64,000 bases of DNA from Enemella evansiae (GCF_002250705.1 NZ_NMVP01000012.1:248001-312000); one strand, 5' to 3'; shown: positions 1 through 8,845, counted from the stretch's first letter. Numbers and translations are program-made. The notes: generated by a model from the sequence alone, not told the origin.

Positions 1-86
1 CATCCCAAGCTACTGCCAAGTAACATGTGGCCACGCGAAGGTGCCGCAGGCTGGCACCGATACCACCCAGACCTCGGGAGCGCTGC

Positions 87-3000
87 GTGAAAACACTGGC
101 TGTCGTCCTGGCCCTGCTGATCTCGGTCATCGGGGTCGCCCTGTTCGCCCGGGCCGTCGCCCACATCGTCGGCGTCGTCCGACTCGGGCAGCCGACCCTG
201 GGCCGCTCGGATCGCCCCGCCGATCGCTGGAAGCACCTGCTGATCGAATCCTTCGGACACACCCGGATGCTGCAGTGGAGCAAGGTCGGCGCCGCGCACT
301 GGGTGGTGTTCATCGGCTTCCTCTACCTCTTCTTCACCCTGGTCACCGCCTACGGCCAGATCTTCGTGCCGGAGTCCGCGCTGCCGATCGTCGGGCACTG
401 GTTCGTCTACGAGTGGATCACCGAGGGGCTCGCCTGGCTGATGCTGGCCTGCATCGGTTATCTGATCGTGAACCGCTTCGTGCTGGTCGGCAACGGCAAG
501 GGCCGATTCTTCGGATCCCGTTCCTGGCAAGCGATCTACGTCGAGTTCACCATCCTCGGGATCGCTGTCTGCATCCTCGCACTGCGGGCGCTGGAGTACG
601 CCCTGGCGGTCGCGACCGGTTCGAGCCAGGGGACCCCGTTCCACTTCCCGCTGACCTTCTGGATGGCACCGAGCGGGATGTCGGTGGAGGCGCTGGAGAC
701 AGCGATCGTCTGGGTCGCGGCGCTGAAGATCATCGTCTCGATGGCCTGGTTCTGCGTGATCGGGCTGAACCTCACGATGGGTGTCGCCTGGCACCGGTTC
801 TCCGCCTGGCCCAACATCTGGTTCAAGCGCAAGAGCGACGGCGGGACCGCGCTGGGCGCGATGCTGCCGATCAACATCGACGGCAAGCCGGTCGGCGGAC
901 TCGAGGATGTCGAGGAGCTGACCGACGAGCAGCAGGAACGGCTCGGGGTGGGCCGGATCGAGGACTTCGCCTGGAAGGGTCTGCTGGACTTCACCTCCTG
1001 CACCGAGTGCGGCCGCTGCCAGTCGCAGTGCCCTGCCTGGAACACCGAGAAGCCGCTCTCGCCGAAGCTGCTGATGATGGGGCTGCGCGAGCACGCGTAC
1101 GCCAAGGCGCCCTGGTTGCAGGCGGCCGAGTCGGCCCGCGGTGAGCTGCCCGAGGCGGTCCGCCAGGAGGCCGAGCGGCCGCTGGTCGGGGTCGGTGCGG
1201 ATGCGGTGGCGCAGGCCGAGGGTGACCCGATCCGGGTCGGCCCGGACGGTGCGGTCGGTGTGGTCGATCCGGACGTGCTGTGGTCCTGCACCAGCTGCGG
1301 GGCGTGCGTGCAGCAGTGCCCGGTGGACATCGAGCATGTCGATCACATCATGGACATGCGGCGCTTCGAGGTGCTGGTGAAGTCGGAGTTCCCGGAGGAG
1401 TTGAACGGGCTCTACAAGGGCCTGGAATCCAAGGGCAATCCGTGGAACCTGAACAAGAAGGGCCGGCTGGACTGGACCAAGGATCTGCCGTTCCCGGTGC
1501 CGGTGGTCGGCTCCGATGTGGAGGATCTGAGCGGTGTCGAGTATCTGTTCTGGGTCGGTTGTGCCGGCGCCTTCGAGGACCGGGCGAAGAAGACCACCCA
1601 GGCGGTCGCCGAGCTGCTGAACACCGCCGGGGTTTCCTTTGCGGTGCTGGGAACCGGGGAGACCTGCACCGGTGATCCGGCCCGGCGGTCGGGCAACGAG
1701 TTCGTCTTCCAGCAGCTCGCCGCCGAGAACGCGGCGACGTTGACCGAGGCCAAGGCGCACAAGGTGATCACCACCTGCGCGCACTGCCTGAACACGTTGA
1801 AGAACGAGTACCCGCAGGTCGGTGTCGAGCTCGAGGTGGTGCACCACACCCAGCTGCTGAACCGGTTGGTGCGCGATGGCCGGTTGACCCCGGTCGCGGC
1901 GCCGTCGGGTGAGGTCGCCGGACGCAGCATCACCTACCACGACCCGTGCTACCTGGGTCGGCACAACCAGATCTATGAGGCCCCGCGGGATCTGCTCGGT
2001 GCGATCCCCGGGGCGGCGTACGCCGAGATGCCGCGGCACGGCGACAAGTCGTTCTGCTGTGGTGCGGGCGGTGCGCGGATGTGGATGGAGGAGAAGATCG
2101 GTACCCGGATCAACCGGAACCGGACCTCCGAGGCGCTCACCGTACTCGGCCAGGACGAGAACTCCGCGATCGCCACCGCCTGCCCGTTCTGCCGGGTGAT
2201 GATCTCCGACGGACTGACCGCCGAGCAGCAGGACGGCCGCGGCGAGAACGTCGAGGTGCTGGACGTCGCGCAGTTGCTGCTCGAGTCGGTACGCCGCGGC
2301 CAGCCGGCCCTCGAACCGGCGGCTGAGCGAGCGACGAAGGACCCCACTCCGGCGGCTGAGCGAGCGACGAAGGAGCGAGACGAAGCCCCGGCCGAGCCCG
2401 AGCCGGTACCGGTCGCTGAGCGAGCGAGGGACGAGCGAGACGAAGCCAAGCCAGCAACGACGGACACCGCCAAGCTGAGCCCCATCGAACGCGCCAAGCT
2501 CAAAGCCAAGGGCGGCACGAGCACCCCGGCAACCGAGCAGGCGACGGAACCGGCGGCTGAGCAAGCGACGAAGGAGCGAGGCGAAGCCCCGGCCGAACCT
2601 CAGCCCGCGAGCGACAAGCCCCTCTCCCCGATCGAACGCGCCAAACTCAAGGCCAAGGGTGGCGCAACCGCACCCGCGGTCGAGTCCGAACCGGCGGCTG
2701 AGCGAGCGACGAAGGAGCGAGACGAAGCCCCGGCCGAAAAGCCCGCACAGCCCAGCAACAAGCCCCTCTCCCCGATCGAACGCGCCAAGCTGAAAGCCAA
2801 GGGCGGCACGAATACCCCGGCAACCGAGCAGGCGACGGAACCGGCGGCTGAGCGAGCGACGAAGGAGCGAGACGAAGCCCCGGCCGTACCAGCCGGCGAG
2901 CAGAAGCTCAGCCCACTCGAACGCGCTAAGCTCAAGGCAGGCAAGGGAAATCCCGCACCAACCGCACGTCCCGAACCGAGCACCGACCCCACCCCGGCAA

Positions 3001-3353
3001 CCAAGCAAGCCACGGAACCGGCGGCTGAGCAAGCCACGAAGCAGCGAGACGAAGCCCCGGCCGATAAGCCCGCACAGGCAAGCGAGAAGCCGCTCTCCCC
3101 GATCGAGCGCGCCAAGCTGAAGGCCAAGGGTGGTACCGCCAAGCCCGCACCAGCACGACCGGCAACGGACCCGGCTTCGGAGCCCGCGTCCAAGCCGGAG
3201 CCCACGCAGGAGTCTGCGCCGGTGAACGAGGCCCCCGAGCAGACGACCCCCGAGCCCGCGGCACCCACCCCGCCCGAGGCCACCGAGTCGGGTGCCGAGA
3301 GCCCGATCGCCAGGGCCAAGCGGTTGGCGGCCGAACGGCGCGCCAAGGGCTGA
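87..3353 (+). CDS. Membrane-bound (Fe-S) heterodisulfide-reductase-like protein with repeat-rich tail
   Basis: A 1088-residue protein. The GTG at 87 is preferred over the GTG at 27 because GGGAG lies six bases upstream and the hydrophobic segment begins at once. Residues 1 to about 245 hold several membrane segments, as in NarI-like cytochrome b anchors. Two ferredoxin-type 4Fe-4S motifs follow, CTECGRCQSQC from Cys305 and CTSCGACVQQC from Cys401. Two CCG-type domains come next, with FWVGCAGAFED near 490 and FCCGAGGARMW at 656 to 666. This is the order seen in actinobacterial iron-sulfur-binding reductases such as mycobacterial Rv0338c (family knowledge). It probably passes electrons between the membrane quinone pool and a cytoplasmic partner; the donor is unknown. 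From about residue 740 the protein becomes a 350-residue Pro/Ala/Glu/Lys tail made of two alternating peptide repeats, which is unusual for the family. Confidence 0.85.
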   Translation: MKTLAVVLALLISVIGVALFARAVAHIVGVVRLGQPTLGRSDRPADRWKHLLIESFGHTRMLQWSKVGAAHWVVFIGFLYLFFTLVTAYGQIFVPESALPIVGHWFVYEWITEGLAWLMLACIGYLIVNRFVLVGNGKGRFFGSRSWQAIYVEFTILGIAVCILALRALEYALAVATGSSQGTPFHFPLTFWMAPSGMSVEALETAIVWVAALKIIVSMAWFCVIGLNLTMGVAWHRFSAWPNIWFKRKSDGGTALGAMLPINIDGKPVGGLEDVEELTDEQQERLGVGRIEDFAWKGLLDFTSCTECGRCQSQCPAWNTEKPLSPKLLMMGLREHAYAKAPWLQAAESARGELPEAVRQEAERPLVGVGADAVAQAEGDPIRVGPDGAVGVVDPDVLWSCTSCGACVQQCPVDIEHVDHIMDMRRFEVLVKSEFPEELNGLYKGLESKGNPWNLNKKGRLDWTKDLPFPVPVVGSDVEDLSGVEYLFWVGCAGAFEDRAKKTTQAVAELLNTAGVSFAVLGTGETCTGDPARRSGNEFVFQQLAAENAATLTEAKAHKVITTCAHCLNTLKNEYPQVGVELEVVHHTQLLNRLVRDGRLTPVAAPSGEVAGRSITYHDPCYLGRHNQIYEAPRDLLGAIPGAAYAEMPRHGDKSFCCGAGGARMWMEEKIGTRINRNRTSEALTVLGQDENSAIATACPFCRVMISDGLTAEQQDGRGENVEVLDVAQLLLESVRRGQPALEPAAERATKDPTPAAERATKERDEAPAEPEPVPVAERARDERDEAKPATTDTAKLSPIERAKLKAKGGTSTPATEQATEPAAEQATKERGEAPAEPQPASDKPLSPIERAKLKAKGGATAPAVESEPAAERATKERDEAPAEKPAQPSNKPLSPIERAKLKAKGGTNTPATEQATEPAAERATKERDEAPAVPAGEQKLSPLERAKLKAGKGNPAPTARPEPSTDPTPATKQATEPAAEQATKQRDEAPADKPAQASEKPLSPIERAKLKAKGGTAKPAPARPATDPASEPASKPEPTQESAPVNEAPEQTTPEPAAPTPPEATESGAESPIARAKRLAAERRAKG
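2322..3135 (+). repeat. Coding repeat array in the (Fe-S) protein tail (family B units plus SPIERAKLKAKGG units)
   Basis: About seven copies of a unit read as PAAERATKERDEAP (variants AEQATKERGEAP, AERARDERDEAK, AEQATKQRDEAP) alternate with five copies of LSPIERAKLKAKGG (one is LSPLERAKLKAGKG). A degenerate copy, SPIARAKRLAAERRAKG, ends the protein. The first type has the DNA core GCTGAGCGAGCGACGAAGG. It is related to, and read in the same frame as, the elements at 20204-20244 and 36436-36476 in unrelated genes. Confidence 0.85.
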
Positions 3354-3368
3354 CTCCACTTCGCGTAC

Positions 3369-3414
3369 CAACTCTCACTCCGCGGCCTGTATGCGGTCCG
3401 CAGAGTGAAAGTTG
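3369..3414 (+). terminator. Hairpin downstream of the (Fe-S) reductase gene
   Basis: A 17-base arm beginning CAACTCTCACTCCGCGG (3369-3385) pairs with 3398-3414 at 15 of 17 positions, leaving a 12-base loop. It starts 15 bases after the stop codon and has no T tract. The segment CCGCAGAGTG is repeated directly at 3417-3426. A terminator or mRNA 3'-end stabiliser is the simplest reading. Confidence 0.5.
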
Positions 3415-3471
3415 AGCCGCAGAGTGGAGAACGGCCGACCGGGGAGGGTGGGCCGGTCCTGGTGGGCCCTG

Positions 3472-3540
3472 CGGAATTTGCGGCTCGATCGAGGAATCGG
3501 CCGTCTTGTTCATTGATCGCGGATCGAGCCGCAGATTCCG
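3472..3540. repeat. Long intergenic inverted repeat
   Basis: CGGAATTTGCGGCTCGATC at 3472-3490 has its reverse complement at 3522-3540 with one mismatch in 19, separated by 31 bases. It lies between two convergent genes. Together with the 3369-3414 hairpin and the family A copies at 3615-3709 it fills most of this 356-base gap. No open frame here looks like a gene. Confidence 0.6.
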
Positions 3541-3614
3541 AAGGAGGGCGGGTCGGGAGACCTGCCCCCTGCGCGTCGTGGGACGACGGCAGCTCGGATC
3601 GGCTGCATCCGCCG

Positions 3615-3709
3615 ACTCGATGAACGGGGATTCATCTCGACACGGTCGCTGCGCGACCTACTCGATGAACGAACAAGCCCCGCACGCTGCGCGAGCTACT
3701 CGATGAACG
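3615..3709. repeat. Family A hairpin cluster 1 (one full, two partial copies)
   Basis: The full copy at 3631-3671 runs from TTCATCTCGACACGG through the inner stem GGTCGC/GCGACC to CTACTCGATGAA. Half copies flank it at 3615-3626 and 3681-3709. The last half ends directly before the ClC stop codon (3710-3712, minus strand). Confidence 0.85.
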
Positions 3710-4921
3710 TCAGTGAGACTTTTCCTGTTCCGGAAGGAACTGGACGACGATCAATCCGATGCCGACACCCACGGCCAGCGGGATCAGGGCATTGCCGTGC
3801 AGGATGAACGCGCAGATCAGCAACACCGCAAGGGGTTTCCGCATTCCGATGGTGGTGGCGGCCCCCATCGCGGCAACGATGGCGGCCGAGGGATGCAGAC
3901 CGGGCACCAGCGCCAGCGTGGCCGCACCGGCCGCCGCCCCCGCGAACAGCAGCGGAAAGATCGCACCACCGCGCCAGCCAGTCGCCAGATTCACTGCGGT
4001 GGCGAGCAATTTCAGCACCGCCACCCCGGCCAGGGCGAGCCAGGCGCGTTCGTCGACCATCGTCAGGATCTCACCGAACTCGTGGTGTCCGGAGAACCGG
4101 ATCACCGGCCAGGCAGTGGCCAGTGCCGCGAACACCAGCGTCCCGAGCAGGGTCTGCACCGCCACGCTTCGCGGGCGCTGCAGCAGCTTCGCGATCATCG
4201 GCCCGACCAGCACATAACCGGCCGCCACCGCGGCCCCGGCCACCGCCGGTACCACGGCCAACGCGAGATCCACTGCCCGGAACCCCGGATAGGACGGCAC
4301 GCCGAGATCGGTCGGCCGGCCGCTGACCAGCGCGTACACCACCAGAAATCCAACCAGGCCGGCGATCGCGGCCAGCAGGGTGAGCAGTTTGCCCGGCCCG
4401 AGGGTGTCATCGTCGTATGCCGCAGCCCCCGGCGGCGACCCATAGAGACCGGACAGCACCGCCGCGTTACCGGCCTCGCCGACGGCCCGCGCCTCGGCCT
4501 GCGATCGGGTGATCCGCAGACTCACCAGCGCGGACAGTTCGGAGACGATCGCGATCAACCCCGCCTCCGGACCGATCGCGCCGCCGAAACCGACCGCGAT
4601 GATCGCCGAGACGGCGAGCAGCGCGGTGCGACGCCGATGCAGCGACCGTGGATCGGCGGCCGCCTTGATCTGTTGCTGCAGATCGGCGTCATCGGTGTTC
4701 CCGCGCAACAGGGCAAGGAGAATGCCGCCGATACAGATCGCGACGAAGACATACCACCGGGCCTCGGAGACCGACCAGACCAGGTCCTGGCCCCCATTCA
4801 TCAACGCCAGTGCGAGCGCCGCCACCGCACCGGCAACGGCGCCGTAGCCGACGGCGATCACCAGCGGCCGCCAGCGTCCCGGCGCCAGTTCCTCCGGCTC
4901 TGCCCGATCCGATTCGCTCAC
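3710..4921 (-). CDS. ClC-type chloride/ion channel or antiporter family protein
   Basis: A 403-residue polytopic membrane protein of the ClC superfamily. The selectivity-region motif GGAIGPEAG keeps the glutamate equivalent to the gating Glu of the GREGP motif, and GWRGGAIFP near residue 320 matches the later GxxxP signature. It lacks a cytoplasmic CBS domain and resembles the shorter, uncharacterised YfeO-like branch (family knowledge). The GTG start at 4921 overlaps the stop of the upstream TetR gene by four bases (GTGA), so the two genes are translationally coupled. The regulator may therefore control this transporter as well as the divergent P450. The stop codon abuts a family A hairpin. 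The transported ion is unknown. Confidence 0.82.
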   Translation of the reverse strand: MSESDRAEPEELAPGRWRPLVIAVGYGAVAGAVAALALALMNGGQDLVWSVSEARWYVFVAICIGGILLALLRGNTDDADLQQQIKAAADPRSLHRRRTALLAVSAIIAVGFGGAIGPEAGLIAIVSELSALVSLRITRSQAEARAVGEAGNAAVLSGLYGSPPGAAAYDDDTLGPGKLLTLLAAIAGLVGFLVVYALVSGRPTDLGVPSYPGFRAVDLALAVVPAVAGAAVAAGYVLVGPMIAKLLQRPRSVAVQTLLGTLVFAALATAWPVIRFSGHHEFGEILTMVDERAWLALAGVAVLKLLATAVNLATGWRGGAIFPLLFAGAAAGAATLALVPGLHPSAAIVAAMGAATTIGMRKPLAVLLICAFILHGNALIPLAVGVGIGLIVVQFLPEQEKSH

Positions 4922-5520
4922 TTTGCCTCCCCGGGCAGGTATGCCGCGGCAGCACCGCCAGCCAGCAGCATGGCCGGCACCCGATCGGCCAAGGCAGCCG
5001 AGGGGGCCGACAGTTCGTGCAGCAGGATCCCGTCGACCAGCGCCAGCACCAACCGGGCACCGCCCTCGGGATCGGCCGAGTCCAGGCCGGCGGCGACCCT
5101 GCGTACGAAGACCTCGCGATGCGCCCCGATCACCTGCTGCAGCTCCGGCCGCGTGGAGGCGTACAGGAACAGCTCGAAGCGTGCCCGGGCCAGCGCGGGT
5201 TCCGCCTGGATCGCGTCGGCCACCTCCCGGGCGCGCTGCCAGACCTCCGTCGGCAGGTCGCCGGCCCACATCCGGGCCCGTTCGACTGCCGAAACCTCGA
5301 GCAGATGTCCCAGCTCGACCTCGACCAGCCGATGCAGCACGGCGTCGATCAGGCCGTCGAGATTGCCGAAATGGTACTTGGCCAGACCCTGGGAAACCCG
5401 GGCCCGGTTCTCCACCTTGCGGTGGGTCAACCCGCGCATCCCCTCATGCGCGAGCTGCCCGATCGCGGCGTCGATGAGCCGGTCACGCACCCTTTCGCTC
5501 GACTCCCGGGATACCACCAT
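4918..5520 (-). CDS. TetR/AcrR-family transcriptional regulator
   Basis: A 200-residue regulator. The N-terminal 60 residues form a TetR helix-turn-helix (RDRLIDAAIGQL then RARVSQGLAKYHFGNLDGLI). The C-terminal helical part is a ligand-binding domain. The ATG at 5520 is chosen because longer frames would run through the operator and into the P450 gene. Nineteen bases upstream lies a 16-base palindrome, its probable operator. It is divergent from the cytochrome P450 gene and coupled to the ClC gene, so autoregulation plus control of the P450 is likely. The ligand cannot be inferred. Confidence 0.85.
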   Translation of the reverse strand: MVVSRESSERVRDRLIDAAIGQLAHEGMRGLTHRKVENRARVSQGLAKYHFGNLDGLIDAVLHRLVEVELGHLLEVSAVERARMWAGDLPTEVWQRAREVADAIQAEPALARARFELFLYASTRPELQQVIGAHREVFVRRVAAGLDSADPEGGARLVLALVDGILLHELSAPSAALADRVPAMLLAGGAAAAYLPGEAK

Positions 5521-5538
5521 GCCCGCGAGTGTAGTAAG

Positions 5539-5554
5539 TTCCACGGTCGTGGAA
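5539..5554. promoter_or_regulatory. Probable TetR operator in the regulator/P450 divergent region
   Basis: TTCCACGGTCGTGGAA is a perfect inverted repeat with 7-base arms and a 2-base spacer, sitting between the divergent genes. It covers the probable GTG start of the P450. A TAGTAA element at 5532-5537 could be the -10 box of a leaderless P450 transcript. Confidence 0.65.
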
Positions 5555-6844
5555 GCAGTTGCTGCCGAGACCGGCTGGCCGACCATCGATTACTGGCCGG
5601 CCGAGAACGCCATGTTCTGGGGTCGCCGGTTCAGCCCGGTCTACCCGACCTGGCTCGGTCGGCGTTACGTCTATCTGCTCGGCCCGGAGGCGAACGAGTT
5701 CGTCTTCGCCAATGATGGGCTGTTCCGGGTACGCGAGGCGTTCCGCGGGCTGATCCCGGTCGACGGCCCCACCGCGCTGATCGTCACCGACGGCCCGGAT
5801 CATGCGCGTCGCCGCGCACTCGTCCGGCCGAGCCTGCATCACCGGCAGGTCGCGGGTTACGTCGAGACGATGGTGCGCACCGCCGACGAGGCACTGGCCG
5901 GGATCGCACCGGGCAGCACCGTCGATGGGTACCAGCTGTTCCGCGCAGCGATCCGCCGCTCCACCCTGCGCGCCCTCTTCGGCTCCCCACTGGCCGAGGA
6001 CGCAGACATTCTTGGTGAGCAGCTGCAACCGCTGCTGTCGCTGGCCGATCTGATGCCGGACGTGGTCGAATGGCACGCCCGGCTGAACACCCCTCGGTAT
6101 CGCCGCGCGATGGCCGCGCGCGCCGCTGTGATCGCCCGCATCGACACCGAGATCGCCCGGATCCGCAACCTCGACCACGATGCCGAGAGCCAGGTGCTGG
6201 CGATGTTGGTGCACGGCCGCGACGGCACCGGTTCCGGGCTCACCGACGACGAGATCCACGACCAGGCGATCATGCTGATCGCGGCCGGATACGAGACGAC
6301 CAGCGCCGCGATGGGCTGGTTGCTCTACACCATTGGCCCCCGCCCGGAGCTGCAGGACCGACTGCGTGCCGAACTCGCCGAGGTGACCGGAGGGCGTACC
6401 CCGACCTCCGCCGATCTGGGCCGGTTGCCGTTGCTGTCGGCGACGGTGACCGAGACCCTGCGGCTCTACCCGCCGGCCGCGGTCTCGGCCCGCTACGTCG
6501 CCGAGGAGTTCACGTTCGGCGGCCGCCGGGTCCGCCCCGGTACGACGCTGCTCTACAGTCCGTACGCCACCCATCGCGATCCACGGGTGTACGCCGAGCC
6601 GCGCGTCTTCCGGCCCGAGCGCTGGCTCGGTGACGAACGACGGCCGGCCGCGGAGTTCCTGCCCTTCGGCGGCGGCATCCATCGCTGCATCGGTTCGTCG
6701 ATGGCGACCACCGAGCTCACCGTCATGCTCACCCGGCTGATCGCGCGCGGCCTCTTTTCCCTGCCGACACAGCGAATCCACGCGCAGGGGATCTCGGCGA
6801 TGCGACCCAGGGAGGGCGTACAGATCCGACTGGCTACCGGTTGA
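5549..6844 (+). CDS. Cytochrome P450
   Basis: A soluble bacterial class I P450 of about 431 residues. It carries the I-helix oxygen-activation motif AGYETT, the K-helix ExxR (ETLR) and the heme-ligand loop FGGGIHRCIG, with Cys as the thiolate ligand. It needs a ferredoxin and reductase, neither of which is encoded nearby. The start is uncertain. The in-frame ATG at 5519 would put the operator inside the coding region and overlaps the divergent ATG. The GTG at 5549 lies at the expected transcription start of a TAGTAA -10 box, which suggests a leaderless mRNA. The 3' end overlaps the convergent sugar-isomerase gene by 11 bases. The substrate is unknown; tight TetR control suggests an inducible xenobiotic or lipid oxidation. 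Confidence 0.9.
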   Translation: MEAVAAETGWPTIDYWPAENAMFWGRRFSPVYPTWLGRRYVYLLGPEANEFVFANDGLFRVREAFRGLIPVDGPTALIVTDGPDHARRRALVRPSLHHRQVAGYVETMVRTADEALAGIAPGSTVDGYQLFRAAIRRSTLRALFGSPLAEDADILGEQLQPLLSLADLMPDVVEWHARLNTPRYRRAMAARAAVIARIDTEIARIRNLDHDAESQVLAMLVHGRDGTGSGLTDDEIHDQAIMLIAAGYETTSAAMGWLLYTIGPRPELQDRLRAELAEVTGGRTPTSADLGRLPLLSATVTETLRLYPPAAVSARYVAEEFTFGGRRVRPGTTLLYSPYATHRDPRVYAEPRVFRPERWLGDERRPAAEFLPFGGGIHRCIGSSMATTELTVMLTRLIARGLFSLPTQRIHAQGISAMRPREGVQIRLATG

Positions 6845-7658
6845 CCGGGCCGTCGGCGAGTACGCCGCTGAGGTACCGGTAGCTCTCGGCGATGCCGGTG
6901 AAGATGTCACCGGCGTAGTGGTCGAACTCGATGATGGCGTAGTCGGCCGACGGGGCGGCGGCGAGCAGTTCGGCCAGCGGGACATCGCCGTGACCGGCCG
7001 GTTGCTGGTCCTCCGGTAGCTGTTGCGCGGTGATACCAGGGCGCATCGGGCCGTCCTTGACGTGCACGGCGACCACCCGCTCGCCGAGCCGGTTGAGCAG
7101 CTGCACCGGGTCGACGCCGCTGGCGACCGCCCAGTAGAGGTCGACCTCGAGGCGCACACCGGGGTCCAGCAGGTCGGCGAACACTTCCAGGGCGGGGATT
7201 CCGTCGATCACGGTGGTCAGTTCGTGATCGTGGTTGTGATAGCCGACCCGGAGTCCGTGGCCGGCGGCCTCGGCGGCGACGGCATTCAGCTTGTCGGCGT
7301 TGCGCTGCACGTCCGCCCGGCTCGCCCAGTGTTCGGTTGGTACGAACGGATCGATGAGGACCTCGACACCAAGCTCCTTGGCCGCGGCGAACGTGTCCTC
7401 CAGCGGCGGTACGGTCAGCAGTCCGTCCGGGGTGACGACGTCGTCCTCGATCATGATCGCGTGGGCGGTCGGCGCCGCCAATCCGTGCCGATCGAATGCG
7501 GTCTTGAGCGCATCGGTCTGCCGGACGAAGTCGAACGCTTCGACGGTGGTGAGACCGATGTCGGCGAGTCGGCCGAGGGAGCCATCAAGATCTGCATCGA
7601 GTTCTCGATGGAGAGAGTAGAGCTGCACGGAGATCTGCGGGGTTGTTCCGGTGACCAT
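6834..7658 (-). CDS. Sugar phosphate isomerase/epimerase-fold protein, last gene of the levoglucosan-type operon
   Basis: A 274-residue xylose-isomerase-like TIM barrel. Metal-site motifs are YHNHDHE, EVDLYWA, HVKDG and IEFDH. The ATG at 7658 is preferred over the upstream in-frame codon because AAAGGAG lies about eight bases before it. It is the seventh gene of the operon, 23 bases after the oxidoreductase at 7682. In the described levoglucosan pathway two proteins of this fold act on 3-keto sugars: one eliminates across the anhydro bridge and the other hydrates the enol intermediate (LgdB1/LgdB2). Which role this copy has cannot be told from sequence. Confidence 0.8.
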   Translation of the reverse strand: MVTGTTPQISVQLYSLHRELDADLDGSLGRLADIGLTTVEAFDFVRQTDALKTAFDRHGLAAPTAHAIMIEDDVVTPDGLLTVPPLEDTFAAAKELGVEVLIDPFVPTEHWASRADVQRNADKLNAVAAEAAGHGLRVGYHNHDHELTTVIDGIPALEVFADLLDPGVRLEVDLYWAVASGVDPVQLLNRLGERVVAVHVKDGPMRPGITAQQLPEDQQPAGHGDVPLAELLAAAPSADYAIIEFDHYAGDIFTGIAESYRYLSGVLADGPVNR

Positions 7659-7681
7659 GTCGAATGCTCCTTTCGTGTGCG

Positions 7682-8845
7682 TCAAAGGGTTGCGGCGAAT
7701 GGGTCGAAGTTCTCGGCGACCGGAGGCACCGGCTCGATCCGGCTCTGCACCGGGACGGTCGACCGGGTGGCCATTGCCTCATCGATGGCGATCAGGGTGT
7801 CCAGGACGTGCAGACCGAGAGCTCCCGAGGCGAGTGGGCGGTCGCCCGTTCGGACGGCACGCGCCAGATCGAGTACGCCGAGTCCGCGGCCGACCTGCCT
7901 GCCGGTCACCGGAATGTCCTCCCAGACGGGCGGGGCCAGGGTGGCGGCCTCCGCCTCGGTGGGATCGGTGATCCCGGTCAGGTCCGGGATTCGGGTGAGC
8001 CTGACCTGACCGCTGAACCGGTTCGGATCGGGAATGACCAGGGTCCCCTCCGTGCCGGTGATCTCGACGACGCCCTGACGCGACATCGGGGAATCGAAAC
8101 TGAGCACGCTCTGGGCGATGCCACCGTCCACGAACTCGGCGATGGCGGCGACATGGGTGGGCACCTGCACCTCGAACTCGGTGCCCCGGCGCGGGCCGAG
8201 CCCGATGGTGCGCTTGGGGTGACCGATGGAACCGTACGCGGCGACGCTGCGTACCGAACCGAAGACGTGCACCAGGGTTGTCAGATAGTAGGGACCCATG
8301 TCGAACAGCGGCCCGGCCCCGGGCGCGAACAAGAACTCCGGCCCGGGGTGGAAGGTGTCCGGGCCGATGTATTGCAGCACCGTCGAGGCGGACAGCGGTT
8401 GTCCGATGTCACCGCGGGCGATGGCCCGGCGCGCGGTCTGCACGCCGGGGCCCAGCACCGTGTCGGGAGCGACCCCGACCAGCAGTCCGGCCGCCTCCGC
8501 CCGGGCGAGCAGGTCCTGCCCGCTCGCCCGGTCGGTGCTGATCGGCTTCTCCGACCAGACGTGCTTGCCGGCGTCGATGGCACTCCCGGAGACCTGGGCG
8601 TGGACCGCGGGAATGGTGAGGTTGACCACCAGTTCCACCTCCGGATCGGCCAGCACGTCGGCGGGGTTCCCCCATTTCTCGATACCGAACCGCTCTGCCT
8701 GGGCCCGTGCCACTTCCGGGGTGCGGTCGCCGAGCACCACCACCCGGATGTCGGGGAACCGGGTGAGGTTCTCCAGATAGGCGGTGCTGATCATTCCGGT
8801 GCCGATGAGCCCGACACCGACCGGGCCGCTGCTGGCCATCGTCAC
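7682..8845 (-). CDS. Gfo/Idh/MocA-family NAD(P)-dependent oxidoreductase (probable 3-keto-glucose reductase)
   Basis: A 387-residue protein with an N-terminal Rossmann fold (GVGLIGTGMIS) and the family catalytic motif WSEKPIS. A later segment, LFDMGPYYLT, corresponds to the DxGxH region but has Tyr where many relatives have His. The GTG start at 8845 overlaps the stop of the dehydrogenase gene by four bases. In the levoglucosan pathway a second, distinct Gfo-family enzyme (LgdC) reduces 3-keto-glucose to glucose. Its place beside the dehydrogenase and two TIM-barrel enzymes fits that role, but this is by analogy. Confidence 0.78.
   Translation of the reverse strand: MTMASSGPVGVGLIGTGMISTAYLENLTRFPDIRVVVLGDRTPEVARAQAERFGIEKWGNPADVLADPEVELVVNLTIPAVHAQVSGSAIDAGKHVWSEKPISTDRASGQDLLARAEAAGLLVGVAPDTVLGPGVQTARRAIARGDIGQPLSASTVLQYIGPDTFHPGPEFLFAPGAGPLFDMGPYYLTTLVHVFGSVRSVAAYGSIGHPKRTIGLGPRRGTEFEVQVPTHVAAIAEFVDGGIAQSVLSFDSPMSRQGVVEITGTEGTLVIPDPNRFSGQVRLTRIPDLTGITDPTEAEAATLAPPVWEDIPVTGRQVGRGLGVLDLARAVRTGDRPLASGALGLHVLDTLIAIDEAMATRSTVPVQSRIEPVPPVAENFDPFAATL

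Noticed and set aside
27..86. Start of the (Fe-S) protein at GTG 27
   Set aside because: It would add 20 residues rich in Arg and Pro before the membrane helix. The GTG at 87 has a better ribosome-binding site.
4922..5269. Longer N-terminus for the ClC protein
   Set aside because: The extension is antisense-frame translation of the TetR gene. The GTG at 4921 gives a coupled start and the normal first helix.
6834..6844. Frameshift at the P450/isomerase junction
   Set aside because: Both proteins reach plausible family ends. The 11-base convergent overlap needs no error.
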